Part shown: positions 8,990 to 17,941 of the stretch, piece after piece
Layout: each line of letters starts with the position of its first letter
Numbering within the stretch: the stretch's first letter is position 1
NCBI RefSeq assembly: GCF_030409755.1
Contig: NZ_JAUFQE010000001.1
Coordinates: 1,054,001-1,118,000, forward strand
Direction: 5' to 3'
Source of the DNA: Vibrio lentus
GTDB taxonomy: Bacteria > Pseudomonadota > Gammaproteobacteria > Enterobacterales > Vibrionaceae
DNA length: 64,000 nt
Translations under genes and position numbers: made by a program
Notes under the pieces: generated by a model
Database searches by the model: none
What the model saw: the letters and a program-made list of their open reading frames with translations, nothing else
Told to the model about the DNA's origin: nothing

Positions 8990-9862
8990 CTAGACGCAGA
9001 AGTGACAATCCTCGTTATCCAAACCATAAACGCCTTTGCGAATGGCCAGATGCTCTGCACCTGCCTTCACGCCCATATGATAGCCTGCGTCCAGAACAGT
9101 TTGATCCATAGTGAGTCGCTTAACCGCGAACGCTTCCGGTGGCGCAATCACCTTGATGGTCGCATCTTTGGGTGGATTACGAATAAACTCCAAAGACTGG
9201 TTATAGTTTTCAGCTCGCACCGCCATCGACTCTGCAATGTTTGGGAATTTCTTTAGCAGCTTTTTCAGCATCCACTGATACTTCTGCGGTTTCATTCGGT
9301 AGCTAAGTGGGTGAGAAAGAATCACGGTAATGTCTCGCGCACCACGGCGATAAGCTTCACGAACTGGAATTGAATCGGCTACACCACCATCGGTATAGCA
9401 ACCACCAGAGAAGCACGGTGTTTCACGGTAAGCGATAGGTAGAGCCGTTGTTGCTTCAACCACGTTAGAAAGGTTTTCAGGCTTGATATGATAGTAATCG
9501 GCACTGCCAGTATCGACGTTAGTTACAGCAGCAATTAAAGGAACACTTGAGAACAGCTGGCCGCAATCGAGTGGGTAACGTTGGTTAGATTCATCCCACA
9601 ACCACTTCACGTCGACCAAATTGCCACCTTTAGCAAAGCGAGCAGGGTTAAAGAACGTCTTATCGGTCGCCATAGTAGTGATCACGTTATAGCTGCGTTT
9701 AGGCGCTTGAGATAAGTAGCCAACCAGATTGGACACACCTGCAGACACGCCAATGGCAAAATCATAGGGACGGAAATCGTCTTGCATAAAGGCGTCCAAA
9801 ACTCCGGCAGCGAAGATGCCTCTCATAGCCCCACCTTCAACGATTAATGCGCTTTTACTCAT
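8990..9862 (-). CDS. Patatin-like phospholipase, YjjU-type
   Basis: Predicted lipid acyl hydrolase of 290 residues. The patatin signature is complete: oxyanion loop GGAMRG near the N-terminus, nucleophile elbow GVSAG with S40, and the DGG of the Ser-Asp dyad in CYTDGGVADSIPV. The frame is open to 9955, but ATG 9862 gives the family start MSKSALIVEGG and removes a 31-residue tail absent from relatives. No signal peptide. The gene stands alone. Substrate unknown; E. coli YjjU is the nearest named type. Confidence 0.87.
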   Translation of the reverse strand: MSKSALIVEGGAMRGIFAAGVLDAFMQDDFRPYDFAIGVSAGVSNLVGYLSQAPKRSYNVITTMATDKTFFNPARFAKGGNLVDVKWLWDESNQRYPLDCGQLFSSVPLIAAVTNVDTGSADYYHIKPENLSNVVEATTALPIAYRETPCFSGGCYTDGGVADSIPVREAYRRGARDITVILSHPLSYRMKPQKYQWMLKKLLKKFPNIAESMAVRAENYNQSLEFIRNPPKDATIKVIAPPEAFAVKRLTMDQTVLDAGYHMGVKAGAEHLAIRKGVYGLDNEDCHFCV

Positions 9863-10031
9863 CTCAAACTCTATTACTTTATAAACTGATAGCTGTAGGA
9901 TAATCCCGTCCATTTTATAAAGATAATGGGATGTGTTTATCAATTCGATAGGCAAAAACTATCAATAGAAATGGTGCTAATTTTCAAGTAATTGGTACTA
10001 CTTACATGACTCACCTAATACATATAATGAT

Positions 10032-10067
10032 AAAAAAGGCCGCTGAGTGATTAACTCAACGGCCTTT
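10032..10067 (-). terminator. Terminator of the catalase gene
   Basis: GGCCGCTGAGT (10038-10048) pairs with ACTCAACGGCC (10054-10064) with one mismatch. The A-run at 10032-10037 gives the U-tract on the minus strand. Confidence 0.85.
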
Positions 10068-10091
10068 CATTTAACTAATCAAACTTACTGA

Positions 10092-11543
10092 TTACGACTT
10101 AAATTCGCTTACATCGATTTCAAGCAGTTTACCAATGCCTTCACCGTAAGCTGGATCGGCTTTGTAACAGTGTCTTAAGTGACGCAGTTGAATCTCTTTA
10201 GGCACGCCACCTATGTTACGCGCTGTGTTATCAAACAGAATCGCTTGTTTCTCTGGCGTCATCAGGCGGAACAAGTCACCCGGTTGCGAGAAGTAATCTT
10301 CATCTTCGCGGTGATCCCAATGCGCTGCAGCGCCATCTAGGTTCAATGCTGGTTCTGCAAAGTCTGGTTGCTCTGCCCATTGGCCTTCGTTGTTTGGCTC
10401 ATAGCCAAGTGTGCTACCAAAGTTACCATCAACACGCATCGCACCATCACGGTGGTAGCTGTGTACAGGGCAACGAGGTGCGTTTACTGGGATATGCTGA
10501 TGGTTAACACCCAAGCGGTAGCGTTGCGCATCACCGTAAGCAAACAAGCGACCTTGCAGCATCTTGTCTGGCGAGAAGCTGATACCTGGAACTACGTTCG
10601 CCGGGTTGAATGCCGACTGCTCAACTTCTGCGAAGAAGTTTTGCGGGTTACGGTTCAATTCAAACTCACCCACTTCAATCAATGGGTAATCGGCATGTGG
10701 CCAGATCTTAGTCAAATCGAACGGATTGTAAGACACTTTCGCCGCGTCCGCTTCTGGCATCACTTGTACTTTCAGTGTCCATTTAGGGAAGTCTTGGTTA
10801 TCAATGCTATCTAGCAGATCACGTTGATGACTTTCACGGTCATCACCGATCACTTGTGCCGCTTCTGCATCAGACAAGTTCTTAATACCTTGCTGAGATT
10901 TGAAGTGGAATTTCACCCAGAAACGTTCGTTGTCTGCGTTAATAAAGCTGAACGTGTGGCTACCAAAACCGTGCATGTGACGATACGTAGCAGGAATACC
11001 ACGGTCACTCATCACGATGGTAATTTGGTGAAGCGCTTCAGGTAGAGAAGTCCAGAAATCCCAGTTGTTCTTCGCACTGCGCATATTGGTGCGCGGGTCA
11101 CGCTTAACCGCATGGTTTAGATCTGGGAACTTAAGAGGATCACGAAGGAAGAATACTGGGGTGTTATTACCCACCATATCCCAGTTACCTTCTTCAGTAT
11201 AAAACTTCAATGCAAAGCCACGGATATCACGCTCAGCATCAGCGGCGCCACGCTCACCGGCAACCGTTGTAAAACGTGCAAACAGGTCGGTCTTTTTGCC
11301 TATTTCAGAAAACAGTTTTGCCTTGGTGTATTTGGTAATGTCATGCGTAACAGTAAATGTACCGTAAGCGCCTGAACCTTTCGCGTGCATACGACGCTCT
11401 GGAATGACTTCGCGGTCAAAATGCGCCATCTTTTCTAAAAACCAAACATCTTGAAGAAGTTGAGGACCGCGCTTACCCGCAGTTTGAACATTCTGGTTAT
11501 GAGCAACAGGACAACCCGCAGCTGTAGTTAGTTTTTTACTCAT
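10092..11543 (-). CDS. katA: Monofunctional haem catalase (small-subunit clade)
   Basis: Decomposes hydrogen peroxide. At 483 residues it is a clade 3-type small-subunit catalase. The distal-haem histidine is H53 in RRMHAKGSG, the distal asparagine is in VGNNTPVFF, and the proximal tyrosine signature is [17 protein letters not shown] 11543 is preceded by AAGGAA. It is monocistronic with its own terminator. A 200-nt AT-rich upstream region probably holds its promoter; no convincing OxyR site could be assigned. The symbol follows common usage; KatA versus KatB naming varies between strains. Confidence 0.94.
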   Translation of the reverse strand: MSKKLTTAAGCPVAHNQNVQTAGKRGPQLLQDVWFLEKMAHFDREVIPERRMHAKGSGAYGTFTVTHDITKYTKAKLFSEIGKKTDLFARFTTVAGERGAADAERDIRGFALKFYTEEGNWDMVGNNTPVFFLRDPLKFPDLNHAVKRDPRTNMRSAKNNWDFWTSLPEALHQITIVMSDRGIPATYRHMHGFGSHTFSFINADNERFWVKFHFKSQQGIKNLSDAEAAQVIGDDRESHQRDLLDSIDNQDFPKWTLKVQVMPEADAAKVSYNPFDLTKIWPHADYPLIEVGEFELNRNPQNFFAEVEQSAFNPANVVPGISFSPDKMLQGRLFAYGDAQRYRLGVNHQHIPVNAPRCPVHSYHRDGAMRVDGNFGSTLGYEPNNEGQWAEQPDFAEPALNLDGAAAHWDHREDEDYFSQPGDLFRLMTPEKQAILFDNTARNIGGVPKEIQLRHLRHCYKADPAYGEGIGKLLEIDVSEFKS

Positions 11544-11743
11544 GATCTATTCCTTAAGGTCCAAAGGTGCAGCAATAGTGAGTGCACCTTGATATTTATA
11601 CTGGCTTCCTTTCAAAAGCCCCTGAAATACTATGGATATAGAATAGACCTCTAATGGCATAAAATATAATCGTTTCTATTTATCGTTATAATCTATAAAA
11701 CCTATTAAACGACTGATTTAGGAATCATATTCTAAGGCACTGA

Positions 11744-12913
11744 CTAATCGAGTATTTTCCTTCCTAGTTTAAGCGTCGCTGCAATATTCCTAGCCGTTCT
11801 TGTCAGATTGTTTTCCGCCTCCTGCAGAACTTGGTCAAGTGACTGAGGAGAACGTACCGTCCCGAACAAGCTGCTCATTTCTCCATAAAGTGCTTCTACC
11901 TCAGTTCCCAATGAGCCAGCAATGCCTATGGTTGGAATACCTTGGAGACTTGCTCGCTTAGCAATTCCGTAAGGTGTTTTGCCTTGCAGAGTTTGGTTGT
12001 CCATTTGCCCTTCGCCAGTAATCACAAGGTCGGCACCTTTCAACACGTCATCAGCTTGTAAGACATCCAGTACCATCTCGATACCGGGTTTGATTTGCAT
12101 GTTAAATAGCAAACCAAGCCCCATCGGTGTGCCACCAGCCGCGCCATAACCCACGCGGCTGTGAACAGGATCATCACCACCAACGCAACCTTGCGATTCA
12201 GCAATTTGAGCAAAATTCGCTAGCGCCTTATCAAGCAGTAAGACTTGTTCAGGCGTCGCCCCTTTTTGTGGGCCGAATATATGGCTGGCGCCGTTATCAC
12301 CACACAATGGATTATCAACATCACACGCGACGATTAACTCTATATCAGCACAGCGTGGATCTAGAGCTGTTAGGTCAATAGATGCTAATTGCGCTAACGC
12401 AGCGCCACCTCGGCTGAGCTCTTGCCCTGTGCTATCTAATAGTGCTCCACCTAACGCTTGCACAATGCCCGCTCCACCGTCGTTGGTCGCACTGCCACCC
12501 AATCCAAGAATGATGGTTTGAGCACCCTGCTCTATCGCTTCTAATATCAGCTGTCCTGTCCCAAAAGACGAAGCAACCAAAGGATCGCGCTGTTCTGGTG
12601 TCAGCAAGTCCAAACCAGACGCGGCAGCTATCTCTATCAAAGCCGTTCTCTTGGAGCTCTGAACTGACGGTTCTAACATCGCCCATTCTGCACTAACCAA
12701 CTCACCCAATGGCCCTTCAACTTGATGTGTTCGCTTTTGTCCGGCTAAACCTTGCAGTAACACATCGACCGTACCTTCACCGCCATCAGCCAGAGGTAAG
12801 GTCACATAGTCAGCGTCTGGGAAGATTTCACGAAAGCCCTTTTCAATGCACGTCGCCACCGATACAGCAGATAAAGATTCTTTAAACGAGTCTGGTGCAA
12901 TAACAATTTTCAT
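11744..12913 (-). CDS. Glycerate kinase (family 1, GarK/GlxK-type)
   Basis: Phosphorylates D-glycerate with ATP, giving 2-phosphoglycerate. About 389 residues starting MKIVIAPDSFKESLSA, the hallmark N-terminus of the family; GGEGTVDVL, LGLGGSATNDGG and VITGEGQMD follow in order. The frame runs open to 12967, but ATG 12913 is the family start and has GGAACGG upstream. The 422-nt region between this gene and the divergent yiaK holds two IclR-type palindromes, so coregulation with the diketogulonate operon is possible. GarK versus GlxK identity is not resolvable here. Confidence 0.9.
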   Translation of the reverse strand: MKIVIAPDSFKESLSAVSVATCIEKGFREIFPDADYVTLPLADGGEGTVDVLLQGLAGQKRTHQVEGPLGELVSAEWAMLEPSVQSSKRTALIEIAAASGLDLLTPEQRDPLVASSFGTGQLILEAIEQGAQTIILGLGGSATNDGGAGIVQALGGALLDSTGQELSRGGAALAQLASIDLTALDPRCADIELIVACDVDNPLCGDNGASHIFGPQKGATPEQVLLLDKALANFAQIAESQGCVGGDDPVHSRVGYGAAGGTPMGLGLLFNMQIKPGIEMVLDVLQADDVLKGADLVITGEGQMDNQTLQGKTPYGIAKRASLQGIPTIGIAGSLGTEVEALYGEMSSLFGTVRSPQSLDQVLQEAENNLTRTARNIAATLKLGRKILD

Positions 12914-13165
12914 AATGCCGTTCCGTTGAGAGTTGTAGACGAGCTTAAAAAAGAGAAATGACACCAATTAGTATAAAAGCTCCCTAATTAGTGCGCCCCA
13001 AAGCTGCCATTTGTTGTGACGTCCCTTTTAGTTTTGACGACGGTAAAAGCAAGATCCGTAAAGTTACTGTTCCTTAATATCTCCACATTTTGCAAAGTTG
13101 GGACGAAACAACAATCAATTGACCACAGATATTTGATTGAAATCCAATATGGATCACACCACCTG

Positions 13166-13180
13166 TTCCACATTGCGGAA
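13166..13180. promoter_or_regulatory. IclR-family operator candidate, distal copy
   Basis: TTCCACATTGCGGAA, a 15-bp near-perfect palindrome (TTCC-N7-GGAA) about 155 nt before yiaK, in the yiaK/glycerate kinase intergenic region. It shares the pattern TTCCRYATTRYGGAA with the proximal copy. YiaJ binding is inferred. Confidence 0.6.
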
Positions 13181-13298
13181 TTTACCAGTCTTTTTGTTTC
13201 AATTTTTAACCAGTTAACAGTTATTAGAGAAAAACTTAATAAGGAAATATTTCGTAACTTTGCTCACAGAATATTTTCGGAATAAAAACAATAATTCA

Positions 13299-13313
13299 TT
13301 CCGTATTATGGAA
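13299..13313. promoter_or_regulatory. IclR-family operator candidate, proximal copy
   Basis: TTCCGTATTATGGAA, 22 nt upstream of the yiaK start codon, within the likely promoter or leader. Same TTCCRYATTRYGGAA pattern as the copy 133 bp upstream; binding here would be expected to repress. Confidence 0.62.
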
Positions 13314-13335
13314 TTAAACTTATCGGAGAACACAG

Positions 13336-14337
13336 ATGCCTTTAGTATCAACTGAAAAACTACAACAAGAATACGAACGAATCCTTTTGGCTCGCGACAT
13401 GAAACCAGAAATGGCAACCAAGCTTGCGGCTGGTTTTGTTGAGATGGCAAACGAAGGTACTTACTCGCATGGCATCAACCGTTTTCCAGTGTTCATTGAC
13501 CAAGTAGACAAAGGTCAAATCAAATTAAATGCTGAACCAGAATGCGTTAACAGTATGGGTGCACTAGAGCAATGGGATTGTAACTACGGCCCTGGCGTTC
13601 TTAACGGTCTTATCTGTGCAGAGCGTGCCATGGAATTGGCTCGTGACTACGGCATTGGCATGGTCGGTATGCGTAATTCTAACCACTGGATGCGTGGCGG
13701 TGCTTACGTATTGAAAATGGCTCGCGAAGGTTTTGCAGGAATTGCATCAACCAACTCAATCGCAGTGATGCCAGCATGGGGTGGTAAAGATCACCGTGTT
13801 GGTTCAAACCCTCTCATCATGGCGGTTGCGGGCGATCCACCGGTGGTTGTTGACTGTTCAATGAGCCAATTTTCTTACGGCCAGCTACAAAACTTCGTGC
13901 TTGCTGACAAAGAACTCCCTGTTGTTGGTGGCTTTGACAACGAAGGTGAACTCACTAAAGACCCGCATGTACTTTGGGAAAACAAACGCCTGCTTCCAAT
14001 GGGTTTCTGGAAAGGTTCATCAATGGCCATCGTACTAGACATGATGCTTACGGCAATCACTGGCGGCCACTCAGTACCAGCGCTGACTGAAGATATGGGT
14101 GGTGAGTTTGGTGTATCTCAATTCCTTATCGCTATCGACCTAAGCAAAACAATGGATCAAAGCACTTACGCACAAGAGATGAAGCGCATCCGTGATTACG
14201 TGCTTGAGTCAGAGCCTGCAGAAAGTGGCTCAGTGATGATTGCTGGTTCTGAAATTGAAAACTTCATCAAGAAACACGAAGCAGCTGGCGGCATTGAAAT
14301 CAACGATGGGATTTGGGAACAAATTACGTCTCTGTAA
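13336..14337 (+). CDS. yiaK: 2,3-diketo-L-gulonate reductase
   Basis: NAD(P)H-dependent reduction of 2,3-diketo-L-gulonate to 3-keto-L-gulonate, the first cytoplasmic step after TRAP uptake. The 333-residue product belongs to the malate/L-lactate (LDH2/YlbC/YiaK) oxidoreductase family; E. coli YiaK has 332. The catalytic histidine lies in TYSHGINRFP (H45). GMRNSNHWMRGGAY and the later MPMGFWKGSSMA are also family-typical. TCGGAGAA gives a good ribosome-binding site. It is first in a plus-strand operon with yiaMNO, with two IclR-type palindromes upstream. Confidence 0.93.
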   Translation: MPLVSTEKLQQEYERILLARDMKPEMATKLAAGFVEMANEGTYSHGINRFPVFIDQVDKGQIKLNAEPECVNSMGALEQWDCNYGPGVLNGLICAERAMELARDYGIGMVGMRNSNHWMRGGAYVLKMAREGFAGIASTNSIAVMPAWGGKDHRVGSNPLIMAVAGDPPVVVDCSMSQFSYGQLQNFVLADKELPVVGGFDNEGELTKDPHVLWENKRLLPMGFWKGSSMAIVLDMMLTAITGGHSVPALTEDMGGEFGVSQFLIAIDLSKTMDQSTYAQEMKRIRDYVLESEPAESGSVMIAGSEIENFIKKHEAAGGIEINDGIWEQITSL

Positions 14338-14361
14338 TTAGCCAAAGGTAGGGAAAGCGTT

Positions 14362-14850
14362 ATGCAAAGTGTATTAAAGAGTATTTGGAAAAGTATCGAT
14401 GTCATCATGGCGGTCATTCTGACCTGTATGGTTGCGCTCGTATTTACTAACGTAGTTTTACGTTATGGCTTTTCTTCTGGTCTTCGTCCCTCTGTAGAAC
14501 TATCTCGCCTTGGTCTTGTATGGGTTGTCATGCTCGGTGCCGCCGTTGTGCTGCGCCGAGGTGAACACCTCGCTGTTGCGGAGTTTTCTGAACGACTCTT
14601 CCCAAAAGCAGTACCCGTATTAAGACGTATCTGCTGGGTAATAGTACTGATTTCTGTCGGCATGCTTTACGTCGGTTCATACCGTCAAATGATGTCTAAT
14701 TGGTCAGATATTTCTCAGCTTACAGGGCTTCCTTCAGCATTATTTTACTTAGCCGGTGTGGTGTCAGGTTTGTTAATGGGCGTGATTGCCTTTGTTCGAA
14801 TCTTCAAGCCCGACTGGCAGCTAGATAGCTTAGATGAGGAGAAAGAATAA
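14362..14850 (+). CDS. yiaM: TRAP transporter small permease (DctQ family)
   Basis: Small membrane subunit of the tripartite ATP-independent periplasmic transporter, 162 residues with four predicted helices (about 15-35, 50-67, 90-110, 130-152). Between helices it has the basic LRRGEHLAV motif common in DctQ proteins. It partners YiaN and the binding protein YiaO. Its stop codon overlaps the yiaN start by one base (TAATG), indicating translational coupling. Confidence 0.9.
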   Translation: MQSVLKSIWKSIDVIMAVILTCMVALVFTNVVLRYGFSSGLRPSVELSRLGLVWVVMLGAAVVLRRGEHLAVAEFSERLFPKAVPVLRRICWVIVLISVGMLYVGSYRQMMSNWSDISQLTGLPSALFYLAGVVSGLLMGVIAFVRIFKPDWQLDSLDEEKE

Positions 14851-16130
14851 TGACGTTAGCCATTTTCTTATCGGTATTGATTGTCTCAATCTTACTTGGT
14901 CTTCCTGTTGCGTTTGCACTGTTATTGTCTTCAATGGCGCTGATGCTTCACATGGACTTCTTTAGTGCAGACATTCTTGCGCAGTCTTTAATTAATGGTG
15001 TCGACAGCTTCACTCTGCTTGCCATTCCATTCTTCCTCATTGCGGGTGAAGTAATGGCATCGGGTGGTTTGTCACAGCGTATTGTTCGCCTAGCAACCAC
15101 TTACGTGGGACACCGTCAAGGTGGCTTAGGTTACGTTGCTATCATGACTTCGGTACTGCTTGCTGGCCTTTCTGGTTCAGCTGTAGCAGATGCAGCAGCC
15201 TTGGTCAGTATTCTTTACCCAATGATGAAAGCAGCGAAATACCCAGAAGCACCTTCAATGGGCTTACTTGCTTCAGGCGGTATCATCGCACCCGTTATTC
15301 CACCTTCAATCCCTCTGATCCTTGTAGGTGTTGCTGGCGGTATCTCGATCAAAAACCTATTCCTAGGCGGCATCGTTCCTGGCCTGTTAATGGGTATGAC
15401 ATTGATGTTTGTGTGGCGCTGGACAGTTCGCAAAGAAAACCTAGCGACATCAGAAAAAGCGACAAAAGCAGAAAAACGCGCAGCACTTAAAGATGGTGTA
15501 TGGGCCTTAATGCTGCCAGTCATCATCATTGTTGGTATTCGCTTCGGCATCTTTACACCAACAGAAGCCGCTGTAGTAGCCGCAACTTACGCAATCTTCA
15601 TCTCTACGTTTGTGTACAAAGAGCTCTCGATTAAGAAGTTCTACCACATCGTACTGAACGCTGGTCGCTCGACCGCAATGGTTATGTTCTTGGTGGGTTG
15701 TGCAATGGTTGCAGCGTGGCTAATTACTGTTGCTCAGCTTCCTCAACAACTCGCAGAAATGTTAGGTCCACTGGTGGATAGCCCACGCCTATTAATGGCA
15801 GTAATTATGTTGCTCGTACTTTGTGTCGGCATGGTTATGGACTTGAGCCCAACGATTCTAATCCTTGTACCCCTTTTAATGCCTGTCATCAAGATGGCTG
15901 GAATTGACCCAACGTACTTCGGCCTACTGTTCGTTATTAACTGTTCAATTGGCTTGATTACGCCTCCTGTAGGCACCGTACTAAACGTAGTGTGTGGTGT
16001 AGCGAGAGTACCAATGTCGACCGCAGTGAAAGGTGTATTGCCCTTCATCGCTGCTTACATGGCTCTGCTCACACTGTTTGTCATCTTCCCAAGCATTATC
16101 ACTGTGCCAATGTCGTTTGTCATTGGTTAA
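14850..16130 (+). CDS. yiaN: TRAP transporter large permease (DctM family)
   Basis: Main transport subunit: 426 residues with about 12 hydrophobic segments spread along the whole chain. DctM signatures include LLAIPFFLIAGEVMASGG early, the GLSGSAVADAAAL segment and PPSIPLILVGVAGG. It drives sodium- or proton-coupled uptake, probably of 2,3-diketo-L-gulonate, judged from the yia context. It overlaps yiaM by one base and is followed 21 nt later by the binding-protein gene. Confidence 0.92.
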   Translation: MTLAIFLSVLIVSILLGLPVAFALLLSSMALMLHMDFFSADILAQSLINGVDSFTLLAIPFFLIAGEVMASGGLSQRIVRLATTYVGHRQGGLGYVAIMTSVLLAGLSGSAVADAAALVSILYPMMKAAKYPEAPSMGLLASGGIIAPVIPPSIPLILVGVAGGISIKNLFLGGIVPGLLMGMTLMFVWRWTVRKENLATSEKATKAEKRAALKDGVWALMLPVIIIVGIRFGIFTPTEAAVVAATYAIFISTFVYKELSIKKFYHIVLNAGRSTAMVMFLVGCAMVAAWLITVAQLPQQLAEMLGPLVDSPRLLMAVIMLLVLCVGMVMDLSPTILILVPLLMPVIKMAGIDPTYFGLLFVINCSIGLITPPVGTVLNVVCGVARVPMSTAVKGVLPFIAAYMALLTLFVIFPSIITVPMSFVIG

Positions 16131-16151
16131 TCCTCGACGGAGAAAATAATA

Positions 16152-17126
16152 ATGAAAACCCTACTAAAACTTACTTTACTCGCTTCGACTATCGCAATGA
16201 GCTCTAGCGCTTTTGCCGCGACGACTCTAAAACTGGCGCACGCTGCACCAGAGTCGGATTTGCAACAAGACCTATCTTTGTTCTTTAAGAAAGAAGTAGA
16301 AGCTCGTTCAAACGGCGAAATCAAAGTAAACGTCTACCCACAAGGTCAATTGGGCAGTGATAAACAGATGATTGATGGTTCACGTGCTGGCATCGTTGAT
16401 ATAGCGATGGTTGGCTTGAACAACTACAACGGCCTAATGCCTGAATCAGCAGCCTTTACTCTGCCGTTCATGTTCCCAGACCGTCAAACAGCATACAAAG
16501 TACTTGACGGCGAACCGGGTAAAGAAGTGCTAGCGAACTTTGAAAAATTCGGTCTTAAAGGTCTTGGGTTCCCAGAAAATGGTTACCGCAACATGACCAA
16601 CAACGAAAAACCTATTCGTATTCCTTCTGATGTTGAAGGCCTACAAATGCGTGTGAATGGTTCTAAAGCTCTAAACGACATGTTCAACGAGCTAGGTGCT
16701 AACCCGCAACAACTTCCTGTATCAGAACTCTACACAGCACTTGAAACCGGCGTTGTTGACTCTCAAGACCACCCAATTTCTGTAACGCTATCTTTCAAGT
16801 TTGACGAAGTACAAAAATACCTAAGCCTTACACAACACGCTTACTCACCACTCGTTCTAACAATGAACCTACGTAAGTTCGACAAGCTAACGGAAGACGA
16901 GCAAAAAATCATTGAAGAAGTCTCTGCTGAAGCGGTTGCAATGCAACGTGAGCTAAGCATTGAAAAAGAAGACAAGATGATTGCTCAACTAGAAGCGAAC
17001 GGCATGCAAGTAAACCGTGACGTTGATGGTGCTGCTTTCCAACAAGCTATCCAGCCTGTTTGGAGCGCATACATCGAGAAAAATGGCGATGTGATGATCA
17101 ACAAGATCAAGCTAGCAGCTAAGTAA
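16152..17126 (+). CDS. yiaO: TRAP transporter periplasmic solute-binding protein (DctP family)
   Basis: A 324-residue secreted receptor. The signal peptide MKTLLKLTLLASTIAMSSSAFA (written as seen: Met-Lys start, hydrophobic core, AFA cleavage site) ends near residue 22. The mature part shows DctP features: KLAHAAPESD, VYPQGQLGSDKQMI, an arginine in QMRVNGSKA that normally salt-bridges a substrate carboxylate, and GVVDSQDHPI. E. coli YiaO (328 residues) binds 2,3-diketo-L-gulonate; the same ligand is inferred here. A stable 11-bp stem-loop follows the gene. Confidence 0.92.
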   Translation: MKTLLKLTLLASTIAMSSSAFAATTLKLAHAAPESDLQQDLSLFFKKEVEARSNGEIKVNVYPQGQLGSDKQMIDGSRAGIVDIAMVGLNNYNGLMPESAAFTLPFMFPDRQTAYKVLDGEPGKEVLANFEKFGLKGLGFPENGYRNMTNNEKPIRIPSDVEGLQMRVNGSKALNDMFNELGANPQQLPVSELYTALETGVVDSQDHPISVTLSFKFDEVQKYLSLTQHAYSPLVLTMNLRKFDKLTEDEQKIIEEVSAEAVAMQRELSIEKEDKMIAQLEANGMQVNRDVDGAAFQQAIQPVWSAYIEKNGDVMINKIKLAAK

Positions 17127-17139
17127 CGCGATTGAGTGC

Positions 17140-17183
17140 GATTGCCTAGCCCTCTTTTAATTAGGGAATTTAGCTAGGCAATC
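17140..17183 (+). other. Intra-operon stem-loop after yiaO
   Basis: GATTGCCTAGC (17140-17150) is exactly complementary to GCTAGGCAATC (17173-17183). The loop holds a second pairing (CCCT/AGGG). There is no T-run, so simple termination is unlikely. It could protect the yiaK-yiaO transcript end or cause partial attenuation before the kinase and epimerase genes. Confidence 0.7.
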
Positions 17184-17220
17184 CGCTCGTCATTCACTAA
17201 ATACAACATGGGCAAACACA

Positions 17221-17931
17221 ATGTCTCAAGAACAAAAAACATACCAAGAATTAAAAGAACGCGTGTTCGCAGCAAACTTGCAACTTCCTAAATATGGCTT
17301 AGTGACTTTCACTTGGGGCAATGTCTCTGAAATCGACCGCGAACGTGGCGTGATTGCAATAAAACCGTCAGGTGTTGAATACGATGTAATGACGGCAGAT
17401 GACATCGTTGTTCTCGATTTAGAAGGCAACCGCATTGAGGGCAAGTTGAACCCTTCAAGCGACACGGCTACGCACATTGAGCTTTATAAAGCCTTCCCAA
17501 CCATCGGTGGCATTGTTCACACACACTCTCGTAACGCAACAATATGGGCACAAGCCGGCCGAGACATTCCAGCACTTGGAACCACACACGCCGATTACTT
17601 CTACGGTGATGTACCTTGTACTCGCCTGCTAACAAAAGCTGAGATTGAGTCGGATTATGAGAAAAACACAGGCTTAGTGATCATCGAAGAATTCAACCAA
17701 CGTGATATCGACCCGCAAGCAATGCCAGGCGTCATCATCGCAGGCCACGCCCCATTTACATGGGGCAAGGATGGTTCAGATGCCGTGCACAATGCAGTGG
17801 TAATGGAAGAGATTGCAGCCATGGCAACAGCCACTCGCGCTATCAGTCCAGAAGTAGCGATTCAACCTGAGCTGCTAGATAAACACTACAACCGTAAACA
17901 CGGCAAGAACTCATACTACGGACAGAAGTAA
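17221..17931 (+). CDS. sgbE: L-ribulose-5-phosphate 4-epimerase (AraD/SgbE/UlaF family)
   Basis: Interconverts L-ribulose-5-phosphate and D-xylulose-5-phosphate, the last step of the yia/sgb route. 236 residues, class II aldolase/epimerase family. Zinc ligands H100 and H102 lie in IVHTHSRN; the third is in [27 protein letters not shown] and [15 protein letters not shown] are AraD-like. A second, closely similar gene lies in the ula operon at 29.8 kb. Naming as sgbE follows operon context. It is separated from yiaO by a stem-loop and from the next gene by 10 nt. Confidence 0.9.
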   Translation: MSQEQKTYQELKERVFAANLQLPKYGLVTFTWGNVSEIDRERGVIAIKPSGVEYDVMTADDIVVLDLEGNRIEGKLNPSSDTATHIELYKAFPTIGGIVHTHSRNATIWAQAGRDIPALGTTHADYFYGDVPCTRLLTKAEIESDYEKNTGLVIIEEFNQRDIDPQAMPGVIIAGHAPFTWGKDGSDAVHNAVVMEEIAAMATATRAISPEVAIQPELLDKHYNRKHGKNSYYGQK

Positions 17932-17941
17932 GGCCTCGCAC

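Noticed and set aside
11640..11690. Possible OxyR site before catalase
   Set aside because: On the minus strand only the outer ATAG and CTAT of the four-element OxyR pattern match at correct spacing; the two inner elements do not.
13154..13158. TCACA half of a CRP site upstream of yiaK
   Set aside because: No matching TGTGA half at the proper distance.
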